From positions 1,385,501-1,449,500 of the forward strand of contig NZ_CP130565.1 in assembly GCF_030534335.1 (NCBI RefSeq): a stretch of 64,000 nt of DNA, in the 5' to 3' direction. Position numbers and translations under genes: made by a program. This document shows, in pieces, positions 1 to 7,967 of the stretch. The DNA is from Marivirga harenae (GTDB lineage: Bacteria > Bacteroidota > Bacteroidia > Cytophagales > Cyclobacteriaceae). Positions within the stretch are counted from its first letter, which is position 1. The number at the start of each line of letters is the position of its first letter. The notes beneath the pieces were generated by a model. The model saw only the letters and a list, made by a program, of their open reading frames with translations, had not been told where the DNA came from and ran no database searches.

Positions 1-839
1 TCAATGTCATCATTACAGCTTCTCAAATAGTTGGAGGAATTGTAGGAAACTCTATGGCATTGATTTCCGATGCTATGCACAATTTCAGTGATGTGGCAGC
101 TCTTGCTTTAAGTTTAGTAGCAATTATTCTGGCAAAAAAGGAAGCCACATATAGCAAATCTTTCGGATATAAAAGAGCAGAGGTCTTAGCTGCATTTGTA
201 AATTCTGCCGTCATTATTGCCGTTGCAATTTACATCATAATAGAAAGTATTAAGCGCTTACAAATTACACAATCATTAGAAATTGATAACGATATTGTGA
301 TTTGGTTGGCAGGAGTAGCCATTATTGCAAACGGCTTAAGCGTTTGGTTTTTAGCCGCAGATGCAAAGCACAGCATGAACATGAAATCTGCCTTTTTACA
401 TTTGCTTTCAGATACTTTATTCTCTGCGGCAGTTTTGGGTGGTGGATTAGCCATGAAGTATTATGGAGTCACTTGGGTGGATGGCGTATTGTCTATTTTA
501 ATTGGGATCTATTTACTAGCTACCTCATGGCAATTACTTTGGGGTAGTACAAAAATATTGTTGCAATTTGTTCCCGAAGGTATCAACATCCCACAATTGG
601 TAAAAGAAGTAGAAGAGCTGGAAGAAGTGAAGAACATTCATCATATTCATGTTTGGCAATTGGATGAATACACGATTCATTTGGAGGCTCACGTAGATTT
701 ACGAGAAGACTTGAATGTGAGCCAGACACATGAAATTCAACAGAATATTGAGGACTTATTGCATACTAATTTTTCAATTGGGCATATTACCCTCCAATTT
801 GAACATGGTTTAGAAGAGAACAAAAAACTGATTCAATAA
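1..839 (+). CDS. CDF-family cation (zinc) efflux transporter, 5' end outside window
   Basis: Exports divalent cations, most likely Zn2+, across the inner membrane in exchange for protons. The frame is open from base 3, 17 codons before the first ATG at 54, so the gene enters from the left and lacks its first membrane segment. The visible part has the TM2 metal site (SDAMHNFSD, an HxxxD pattern), several hydrophobic segments, the matching TM5 site (HLLSD) and a cytoplasmic C-terminal domain with a His-rich stretch (HHIHVW). Two HxxxD sites are typical of CzcD/ZnT-type zinc exporters. A zinc role fits the nearby receptor and lipoprotein at 3.3-6.2 kb, though an M1-type peptidase lies between. 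Metal specificity is inferred. Confidence 0.93.
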   Translation, partial: NVIITASQIVGGIVGNSMALISDAMHNFSDVAALALSLVAIILAKKEATYSKSFGYKRAEVLAAFVNSAVIIAVAIYIIIESIKRLQITQSLEIDNDIVIWLAGVAIIANGLSVWFLAADAKHSMNMKSAFLHLLSDTLFSAAVLGGGLAMKYYGVTWVDGVLSILIGIYLLATSWQLLWGSTKILLQFVPEGINIPQLVKEVEELEEVKNIHHIHVWQLDEYTIHLEAHVDLREDLNVSQTHEIQQNIEDLLHTNFSIGHITLQFEHGLEENKKLIQ

Positions 840-877
840 AAAAACCATCCCATAGCTATTTACCAAAGGATGGTTTT
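838..877. terminator. Bidirectional terminator
   Basis: AAAACCATCC at 841-850 pairs with GGATGGTTTT at 868-877, and the stem is flanked by A and T runs on the two sides. It lies between the convergent transporter gene (stop at 839) and the peptidase gene (stop at 901), so it can serve both. Confidence 0.75.
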
Positions 878-900
878 CAGTATTTACTTAAGAGTGGTTT

Positions 901-3132
901 TTACTCTCCTTTTTCTTTAAACTCGTCTAATTTTGTTTTGCTTTCTGTTTTAGGGAAAACATTGTTGGCATTATCAGTATCGGCTAATCCTCCTTCAGGA
1001 TCAAAAACAAGTTTTGAAACTTCTTTATCTAAAATTAGCATTTTACGAGTTTTACCCTCATTTTTTCTCCAAATCTCAGCAGGTATGTATTTTTCTTCTG
1101 TTGTTCCGTCTTTGTATTCAATCTTGAACAGAAGAGGAGTTACCAAACCGCCTTTATTGCTTAGCGTCACTTCATAGAAGTGCTTATCAGCATATCTAGC
1201 CTTAATGGCCTCATCATCCACTTTGTTGCGGTATTCACCGTACCAAAACTCTGGAGTTTCAGAAACTGAAATATAAGCAGGCCCATCACTGAAATCTGTT
1301 TTCATTTCTTTTTCTTCTTTTTCACCCAAGTCCCCTGCTGGTGCACTGGTATTTTTCTCCATATCAGATTCATCCTGAGCGATACGGAAATACTTCACTT
1401 CATCCACACTTACATCTACATGATCGGTAGTATAGAACCAACCTCTCCAAAACCAATCCAAATCAACTGCTGATGCGTCTTCCATAGTTCGGAAGAAATC
1501 GGCTGGAGTTGGGTGTTTAAACATCCATCTTTGCGCATAGGCTTTGAAAGATTCATCAAAGAGCTCAGGCCCCATAATTGTATTTCTCAATAGATTTAAG
1601 GCAGCGGCCGGTTTTGAATAAGCATTAGGCCCTAATCGCAATACTTGCTCAGGATTGGTCATAATTGCTCTTTGCTGGTCTTTGCTACTTTTCATATAGC
1701 CTGTAACTGCTTGTGGGATATTATCAGAATAAGGTAAGTCCGGATAATATTCGAACATCACGTTTGATTCCAAAAAGGAATTAAGCCCTTCATCCATCCA
1801 GGCCCACTGACGCTCATCTGAATTCACAATCATTGGGAAATAGTTGTGTCCAATTTCGTGAACGATTACATAAGTCATGCCTAATTGAGTTCTCACTGAA
1901 TACTCACCATTTTTATCAGGCCTTCCGAAGTTGAAACAAATCATGGGATACTCCATTCCAATGGAAGCAGCATGTACTGATGTTGCTTGCGGGTAAGGAT
2001 AATCAAATGTTCTTTCAGAATATAATACTAAGGTATTTTTAACTGCTTTGGTAGATTCTTTTTCCCATAGTGGGTTTCCTTCTTTCGGGTAGAATGATTG
2101 CGCAAATGGTTTAGTAGATTCTAATTCTACCATTTGACCGTCCCAAATGAATTTCCTTGAGGCAGCAAAACCAAAATCTCTTACGTTTTCTGCTTTAAAC
2201 TTCCAAGTCTCATATTTTGAAGACTTTTCTTTTTCATTTTTAATGGCTTCTTCTTCCGTTACAATGAAAGTTTGTTCTGTTGATTTTAAAGCTTTTTCAT
2301 ACCTTTTCGCCTGATCTTTTGTTAAAACTTCTTTCGGGTTTTGAACCATTCCTGTAGCCCCAACAATAAAATCATCTGGCACCGTGATTTCTACATCATA
2401 ATCTCCAAAAGTAAGGGCAAACTCACCAGAACCTAAGAATTGTTTGTTTTGCCATCCTTCAACATCATTGTAAACCGCCATACGTGGGAAGAATTGTGCG
2501 ATGGTATAAAGAGCATTTCCGTCTTCTTCGAAATACTCATATCCACTTCTCCCGCCACCTTTCATTCTGTCATTTACATAATAATTCCAGTCAACGGAAA
2601 AGCTAATGTTTTCACCTGCTTTTAATGTTTGAGGTAAACGGATTTTCATCATGGTTTTTTGTACCAGATAGTCCATTTTGTCACCATCAGCATTTTTAAC
2701 TGATTCAATATTGAATCCACCAGGGAAATCGTAAGAATTACCTCCATTGGCAACATATTGCTCTAAATATTTTCCGGGAATAGTATCGTTAAAAAAAGTA
2801 GCTGTTCCAACTAATTCACTATCTGATCCTTCAGCTCTCATATTTTGGTCTAATTGCAACCATAAATAGTTTAAAGGATGTGGAGATTGGTTATAGTAAG
2901 TGATGGTTTCAGAACCCGTAATCTTGTTGGCCGACTCATCCAATTTCACCTTGATCGTGTAATCGGCTTTTTGTTGCCAATAATTTTCTCCTGGAGCACC
3001 TGAGGCAGTTCTGTACGAATTAGGGGTTGGCAACATACTACCCAATTGTTCAAAACGCTCTTTGTATTCTTGCTCTTGTGCCACTGTAAAAAATGGTGCA
3101 CAAATCAGCATCATGATTAATAATTTCTTCAT
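901..3132 (-). CDS. Secreted M1-family zinc aminopeptidase-like protein
   Basis: Predicted periplasmic or surface zinc metallopeptidase of 743 residues. It has a cleavable signal peptide (MKKLLIMMLICAPFFTVAQ), a beta-rich N-terminal domain and the gluzincin motif HEIGH at about residues 425-429, followed about 20 residues later by WMDEGLNSF, whose Glu is the third zinc ligand. An acidic low-complexity stretch (GDLGEKEEKEMK) precedes a C-terminal beta domain. The usual M1 GAMEN substrate motif appears here as SIGMEYPMI, so the residues that read the substrate N terminus may differ from classical aminopeptidases. No operon partner; it converges on the transporter gene. Family placement is firm, substrate unknown. 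Confidence 0.93.
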   Translation of the reverse strand: MKKLLIMMLICAPFFTVAQEQEYKERFEQLGSMLPTPNSYRTASGAPGENYWQQKADYTIKVKLDESANKITGSETITYYNQSPHPLNYLWLQLDQNMRAEGSDSELVGTATFFNDTIPGKYLEQYVANGGNSYDFPGGFNIESVKNADGDKMDYLVQKTMMKIRLPQTLKAGENISFSVDWNYYVNDRMKGGGRSGYEYFEEDGNALYTIAQFFPRMAVYNDVEGWQNKQFLGSGEFALTFGDYDVEITVPDDFIVGATGMVQNPKEVLTKDQAKRYEKALKSTEQTFIVTEEEAIKNEKEKSSKYETWKFKAENVRDFGFAASRKFIWDGQMVELESTKPFAQSFYPKEGNPLWEKESTKAVKNTLVLYSERTFDYPYPQATSVHAASIGMEYPMICFNFGRPDKNGEYSVRTQLGMTYVIVHEIGHNYFPMIVNSDERQWAWMDEGLNSFLESNVMFEYYPDLPYSDNIPQAVTGYMKSSKDQQRAIMTNPEQVLRLGPNAYSKPAAALNLLRNTIMGPELFDESFKAYAQRWMFKHPTPADFFRTMEDASAVDLDWFWRGWFYTTDHVDVSVDEVKYFRIAQDESDMEKNTSAPAGDLGEKEEKEMKTDFSDGPAYISVSETPEFWYGEYRNKVDDEAIKARYADKHFYEVTLSNKGGLVTPLLFKIEYKDGTTEEKYIPAEIWRKNEGKTRKMLILDKEVSKLVFDPEGGLADTDNANNVFPKTESKTKLDEFKEKGE

Positions 3133-3252
3133 AATTCTCTAAATGTTAGCTAAAAATATACCCAATACTACTAAAAAATTGCGTGTCATCCATTTTTGCC
3201 ATTTCAAAATTACACCAAAGGGCGAAAGAATTTTTCAAAGGGGCTTTTTATT

Positions 3253-3288
3253 AACGCAACTTTTATATATTTGCAACAATGTTGCGTT
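3253..3288 (+). promoter_or_regulatory. Operator-like inverted repeat over the TonB receptor promoter
   Basis: AACGCAAC at 3253-3260 and GTTGCGTT at 3281-3288 form a perfect 8-bp inverted repeat. Nested at its right side is the palindrome GCAACAATGTTGC (3273-3285). A Bacteroidota -7 element, TATATTTG, lies between the arms at 3266-3273, so a bound repressor would cover the promoter. No clear -33 TTTG is present at the right distance. A Zur-like zinc repressor is a reasonable guess from the downstream genes, but the motif itself does not identify the protein. Confidence 0.5.
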
Positions 3289-3290
3289 TA

Positions 3291-5627
3291 ATGAAATTAT
3301 TACTTTACATTTATTTAGTTGCCTTCTCAACGGTAGGCTTTGCTCAAGAAAACTGTATGGTTTCCTTTTCTGGACAAGTACTATCTGAAGTGGAACATGT
3401 TCCTGTGCCTTTTGCCAGTATTTACATCTCTGAACTGAACGAAGGAGTTCAAACCAACGAAGAAGGGTTCTTCACAATTCAGCTTCCGTGTCATGATAAG
3501 TACGAGCTTATTATCAGCCAAGTTGAATATCAAAAAGCAAGTACGTATATATCAGTTGAAATTGAAGATTTAAAGCAAACCTTTTATCTAGAATCAAAAA
3601 ACAATATCCTCTCAGCGGTCAGCGTTCACTCGCATAAAAGAGAAGAAGTACTCTTAAGTAATGTAGAAAGTGTGCTTTCTGCAAGAGAATTAAAGAAATT
3701 AAAGGGGAAATCGCTCTCCGAATCAGTAAGTACTTTACCTGGGGTATACAATATTAAAACAGGACCAGGCATAAATAAACCGATGATTCATGGTTTATAT
3801 GGAAGTAGGATCCAGGTAGTCAATAATGAGGTTTCTCAAATGGGTCAGCAATGGGGGGTAGATCATGCACCAGAAATTGATCCTTTTGTAGCATCTAGAA
3901 TAACAGTTGTAAAAGGAGCTTCCTCCGTAAAATATGGGCCTAGAGCGATAGGCGGAGCTTTGTTGTTGGAACCGGAGCCACTGGTGCCAGATTCCGTGTT
4001 GCATGGAAGTTTAGATTTAGTAGGGTTTACAAACGGAAGAGGAGGCATTGGTTCTGCAATGCTATCGGGAAGTTTTCTATTAAACGAGGAAGAATCCATC
4101 AATTGGAGATTACAATCCTCGGCAAAAAAATCAGGAGATCAACATGCGGCCAATTATAATTTAACTAATACGGGTAGCGAGGAATTAAATTTTTCAGCTG
4201 CTGCTAATTATATCAAGAATGATTTACAAGCAGACCTCTTTTATAGCAGGTTCTCAACTGAAATAGGGATATTAAGAGGAGCACACATTGGCAATGTTGA
4301 TAATTTCTTTGAAGCCTTAGATAAACGGCCACCATTCTTTACAGAAGATTTTTCCTATGAAATCAACAATCCTAAGCAAAATGTTGTCCACCAATTATTG
4401 AAAGCAAAAATCCATTTAGACCGCTCAGATTATGGAGACTTCGATTTTATTTATGCTTTTCAACAAAATGCCAGACAAGAATTTGATATTCGAAGGGGCG
4501 GAAGGAGCGATAAGGCATCTGTTGATCTACAACTAGACAGCCATGTTGCCAAGCTTCTTTTCCATCATGAACCTATTTGGGAAAACTTAAGCGGTGAGAT
4601 TGGATTAGATTACGAATATCAAAATAATAAAAACGTGCCAGGGACAGGTACGACTCCATTAATTCCTAATTACTCCAGTTTTCAGACTGGAGCGTTTCTC
4701 AATGAATCTTGGGCAAAGGAAAATTGGAATATGGAAGCAGGTTTGCGTTTTGATGCCATTGCAATTGATGTGTTAAAATTTAATACCGAAGATGAATTAA
4801 TCAACCCACAACATAAGTATAATATGTTTTCGGGCATAATTGGAGGAGGTTTTGATATTAATAGAAGCATTAAATATAAATCCAACTTAAGTTGGAGCCA
4901 GAGGGCACCAAGCATAAATGAATTGTACAGTCAAGGCTTGCACCATAGCGTGGCAGCAATAGAGGAGGGAGATGATCGACTTTCACCAGAAACTTCTATT
5001 AAATGGTTACATAGTGTGCAATTAAGCTTTAATGAAAAACTTAGGCTAAATATAGATGCTTATGCAAGCAGAATACAGAACTATATCTATTTACAACCGG
5101 AAGAGCCCAGATTAACAATTAGGGGAGCATTTCCAGTTTATCAATATAAACAGACATTAGCGGATATTTATGGAACCGATATTATAGGTAGCTATGAATT
5201 CTTCCACCATTTCACCTTAAATACAAAAGCTTCTATCATCAGGGGAAATGATATTTCAAACGAACTACCACTGATTTTTATGCCTGCAGATCGTTGGGAA
5301 AACACCCTAAACTGGAGGTTGAGTAATAAGTTGGGATTTAAAGAAATAGATCTCAGTTTAAGTGGCTTAAAAGTATTTGAGCAGTTTAGGGCACCGGTTA
5401 CCGAAACAGAGGCTTACGAACAAGCGACTGTTCCTGTACCGGAGGGTTATTTCATTACGAATTTCTCTTTGGATACTACTCGAAAATTAGAGAATGCACA
5501 ATTAAATATTGGCTTCAGTATTTACAATTTAATGAATACAGATTATACCGATTACCTGAACAGGCTACGGTTTTATGCAGCGGAAACCGGTAGAAATTTT
5601 GAATTACGAATCAATTACATCTTTTAA
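3291..5627 (+). CDS. TonB-dependent outer-membrane receptor, probable zinc uptake (ZnuD-like)
   Basis: Outer-membrane receptor of about 778 residues. It has a signal peptide (MKLLLYIYLVAFSTVGFAQ), a carboxypeptidase-like regulatory domain at about 25-110, a plug domain with KPMIHGLYGSRIQVVNN and QWGVDHAPEIDP, and a C-terminal barrel ending in aromatic Phe (LRINYIF). The plug wording and the His-containing strand VHSHKREE resemble ZnuD-type zinc receptors. An upstream in-frame ATG at 3279 sits inside the operator palindrome and only a few bases after the -7 box, so the ATG at 3291 is preferred. A lipoprotein gene follows 18 bases after the stop. Receptor identity is certain; zinc is inferred from plug similarity and neighbours. 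Confidence 0.92.
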   Translation: MKLLLYIYLVAFSTVGFAQENCMVSFSGQVLSEVEHVPVPFASIYISELNEGVQTNEEGFFTIQLPCHDKYELIISQVEYQKASTYISVEIEDLKQTFYLESKNNILSAVSVHSHKREEVLLSNVESVLSARELKKLKGKSLSESVSTLPGVYNIKTGPGINKPMIHGLYGSRIQVVNNEVSQMGQQWGVDHAPEIDPFVASRITVVKGASSVKYGPRAIGGALLLEPEPLVPDSVLHGSLDLVGFTNGRGGIGSAMLSGSFLLNEEESINWRLQSSAKKSGDQHAANYNLTNTGSEELNFSAAANYIKNDLQADLFYSRFSTEIGILRGAHIGNVDNFFEALDKRPPFFTEDFSYEINNPKQNVVHQLLKAKIHLDRSDYGDFDFIYAFQQNARQEFDIRRGGRSDKASVDLQLDSHVAKLLFHHEPIWENLSGEIGLDYEYQNNKNVPGTGTTPLIPNYSSFQTGAFLNESWAKENWNMEAGLRFDAIAIDVLKFNTEDELINPQHKYNMFSGIIGGGFDINRSIKYKSNLSWSQRAPSINELYSQGLHHSVAAIEEGDDRLSPETSIKWLHSVQLSFNEKLRLNIDAYASRIQNYIYLQPEEPRLTIRGAFPVYQYKQTLADIYGTDIIGSYEFFHHFTLNTKASIIRGNDISNELPLIFMPADRWENTLNWRLSNKLGFKEIDLSLSGLKVFEQFRAPVTETEAYEQATVPVPEGYFITNFSLDTTRKLENAQLNIGFSIYNLMNTDYTDYLNRLRFYAAETGRNFELRINYIF

Positions 5628-5645
5628 CAATAAATTATATCAACA

Positions 5646-6212
5646 ATGAAAACCCAAACACTGAGTATTTTAAGAAGTATGTTACTGCTCGTAGCCGTAT
5701 TGCTATTTTCACGATGTAACACTGAAGATCCGGAACCAGAAAATGAGGAGGAGTTAATTACGACTTTGGAAATGACCTTCACCCCAGTAGCCGGAGGCAG
5801 TGATGTAGTATTTTCAGTTTTTGATGAAGATGGCGATGGCCCAATAGAGCCCGTTTATACCAATGGCACATTAGCTGCAGACACTGACTACAACGTATCT
5901 ATTGAAGTTAGAAATGATGAAGAAAACGAAGACATCACAGCAGAGATCATAGAAGAGGATGAAGAGCACCAATTCTTCTTCCAAAAAAGTAATGGCTTAA
6001 ACATTGAGTTTGCATATGATGATGCAGATGGAAATGGAGACCCCATTGGTTTAGCTACTATTTTTTCAACTGGTGAGGCTAGCGATGGTCAACTAGTTGT
6101 GATTTTACGACATGAGCCGGACAAATCAGCAGCTGGAGTTACAAATGGTGATCCGAGCAATGCAGGCGGAGAGACAGACATTCAAGCTACTTTTGATGTG
6201 GTAATTGAATAG
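5646..6212 (+). CDS. Small acidic lipoprotein paired with the TonB receptor
   Basis: A 188-residue protein with a hydrophobic leader ending in a lipobox-like FSRC and then a very acidic segment (NTEDPEPENEEEL). The body is beta-rich with a DEDGDG loop, and carries the distinctive strand EEDEEHQFFFQ. Bacteroidota genomes often have this family directly after a ZnuD-like receptor, sometimes annotated as type 1 periplasmic binding fold protein, although the sequence is far too short for such a fold. The acidic and His residues could bind metal. It probably shares a transcript with the receptor and is followed by a terminator. Function is inferred from position only. Confidence 0.85.
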   Translation: MKTQTLSILRSMLLLVAVLLFSRCNTEDPEPENEEELITTLEMTFTPVAGGSDVVFSVFDEDGDGPIEPVYTNGTLAADTDYNVSIEVRNDEENEDITAEIIEEDEEHQFFFQKSNGLNIEFAYDDADGNGDPIGLATIFSTGEASDGQLVVILRHEPDKSAAGVTNGDPSNAGGETDIQATFDVVIE

Positions 6213-6236
6213 GCGTAACTATATTTTGGTTAGACT

Positions 6237-6269
6237 AGCAGTGATTCTAAAGGGTTGCTGCTTTTTTTT
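6237..6269 (+). terminator. Terminator of the receptor-lipoprotein unit
   Basis: AGCAG at 6237-6241 pairs with CTGCT at 6258-6262, followed by an eight-T run. It lies 25 bases after the lipoprotein stop. Confidence 0.65.
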
Positions 6270-6331
6270 GACTTTAATTTTTAAATATTACTATTCCGTG
6301 TGGTTCTGAAAGTATTTTTGTTCTACTTTTA

Positions 6332-7201
6332 ATGAATCGTAAATTTAAGAACTTGAAAACCTATAAATCTTTTATCAGTGCCTTTTTCTGCTCACTATTA
6401 TTCACCCTCAGTTTTTCCACACCCGCAGTAAGCCAAAATATATATTCTGGGATCATAAAAGATAAAACTACTGAAGAGCCTCTTCCTTATGTAAATATCG
6501 GTATCGTGAAAAAGGGAGTTGGAACTGTTTCTACTTTTGAAGGAAAGTTTAGTCTCGAGCTCAACGAGTCTTATGCTACAGATACGCTACGAATTTCAAG
6601 TATAGGTTACGAAGCCAAAAACATTGTGGTAAAGGACTTCAAAAAAATACTGCAAGGCAAGTCGATCCTGTATTTGTCTCCTGAAATCACGGAACTTGAC
6701 GAGGTCGTTGTGACCAATAGAAGATTGAAAAAGAAGGTCCTGGGAAATAAAACCACTTCAAAAAGTATAGTTGCGGGCTTTAGTTCCAACAAGCTAGGTA
6801 ACGAGGTCGGAATATTAGTAAAGATAAAGCGAAGTCCTACATTTATTAGAAAGTTTAGCGTATCCATTGCAAATAACAATTTTGATCACCTGAAATTCAG
6901 ACTTAATATGTACGATTTAGAAGATGGATTACCTGGTAAATCGCTCCTAAAAGAAAACATCATTATTGAAAGCGATGCCCAAGAGGGTGTTTTGGAAATT
7001 GACTTGGAAGACTACAATATCATAGCCCGAGACAACTTTGTAATTTCCTTGGAGTGGATAGAGGATCTGGGCGGAAAGGATGGATTGACATTCTCTGCCT
7101 CATTCTTTGGCAATGATCTGTTTGTCCGGTCAGTCAGTCAAGACTCCTGGGAAAAGATCGGAATTGTTAGCCCAGGAATGACTGTTACAGTTGAATATTA
7201 G
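6332..7201 (+). CDS. Exported carboxypeptidase-like regulatory-domain protein
   Basis: A 289-residue exported protein. After a long signal peptide ending near AVSQ comes a CarboxypepD_reg-like beta domain (IYSGIIKDKTTEEPLPYVNIGI, about residues 36-120) of the kind found at the N terminus of Bacteroidota TonB receptors and also in stand-alone proteins. The rest is a beta-rich C-terminal domain of unknown fold containing FRLNMYDLEDGLPGKSLL. There is no plug or barrel, so this is not a receptor. It lies alone between the zinc locus terminator and a convergent methyltransferase gene. A role at the cell surface is likely; the ligand is unknown. Confidence 0.85.
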   Translation: MNRKFKNLKTYKSFISAFFCSLLFTLSFSTPAVSQNIYSGIIKDKTTEEPLPYVNIGIVKKGVGTVSTFEGKFSLELNESYATDTLRISSIGYEAKNIVVKDFKKILQGKSILYLSPEITELDEVVVTNRRLKKKVLGNKTTSKSIVAGFSSNKLGNEVGILVKIKRSPTFIRKFSVSIANNNFDHLKFRLNMYDLEDGLPGKSLLKENIIIESDAQEGVLEIDLEDYNIIARDNFVISLEWIEDLGGKDGLTFSASFFGNDLFVRSVSQDSWEKIGIVSPGMTVTVEY

Positions 7202-7210
7202 ATCACAAAG

Positions 7211-7783
7211 TCACTTTTCCACTGCTATCATACGATACTTTGTTTCAGATTCATGTCCGCTTTCCCGGTCCTTAAAAGTATAGACAAATTTCTGATCTGC
7301 TAACCTCCTTAACTTAGCTTGAAAATCAATCGCTTTATTTAGAATGCTAACTTTTTCCCCACTGTCTTGGATGCAGAATATGATCAAGCTTTCTGTTCGG
7401 ATCTGAGAAACGATTTTCTGAACTAATGCAATCTCTTTTGCCTTGTCCTTCTTAGCAAAATGAAACATGCTGTCGAGTAAAATAATATCATAGTTTTGAT
7501 ACTCATCATAAGAAAAGATATCTCCTACTTTTCCTCTCAAGGGTAGGTTTTTGACTTTGGCAATTTGGTTCATTTGATCAATTCCAACCTTGGAATGATC
7601 TATTCCAGTTACATCATAACCCATTCGAGCAATGGCTATTGCATCCCTTCCTTGCCCGCAACCTAAATCCAGTACTTTCCCCTTTTTCGGATAATGAGAC
7701 AAAAATTCTAGCAGTTCAGGATATGGATCTCCGAACAGGTTTTCAGTTTGATAATATTCATCGTAGGCGACCATAGATTTCAT
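7211..7783 (-). CDS. Class I SAM-dependent methyltransferase (TehB-like)
   Basis: A 190-residue cytoplasmic protein with a Rossmann-type SAM-binding core. Motif I is VLDLGCGQGRDA (about residues 36-47), followed by the acidic strand end VTGIDHS and the motif-IV-like strand YDIILLDSMFHF. Length and motifs fit the TehB/UbiE-like small methyltransferases, many of which act on tellurite, thiopurines or other small nucleophiles. The substrate cannot be read from sequence. The gene is divergent from nothing obvious and starts 185 bases after the end of the frameshifted BNR gene. Confidence 0.88.
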   Translation of the reverse strand: MKSMVAYDEYYQTENLFGDPYPELLEFLSHYPKKGKVLDLGCGQGRDAIAIARMGYDVTGIDHSKVGIDQMNQIAKVKNLPLRGKVGDIFSYDEYQNYDIILLDSMFHFAKKDKAKEIALVQKIVSQIRTESLIIFCIQDSGEKVSILNKAIDFQAKLRRLADQKFVYTFKDRESGHESETKYRMIAVEK

Positions 7784-7912
7784 AATTTAAACTTAGCATA
7801 TGACAGGCTTTATGTCCACCTACCGCCTAAAAAATTATAATGAGTTTTAAGGTGTGACTGTATAGGAACTGCTATCATAAATGTAGTAAAATAATTTCAA
7901 ATCGTAAGGCAC

Positions 7913-7945
7913 AAAAAAAACCTGCAGCGTCTCCACCACAGGCTT
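7913..7945 (-). terminator. Terminator after the BNR-repeat gene
   Basis: Read on the minus strand, a GCCTGTGG...CTGCAGG stem-loop ends in eight T residues, 23 bases beyond the stop codon of the gene at 7968. A classic intrinsic terminator shape. Confidence 0.65.
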
Positions 7946-7967
7946 TCCCATCATACTAAAATGTAAT

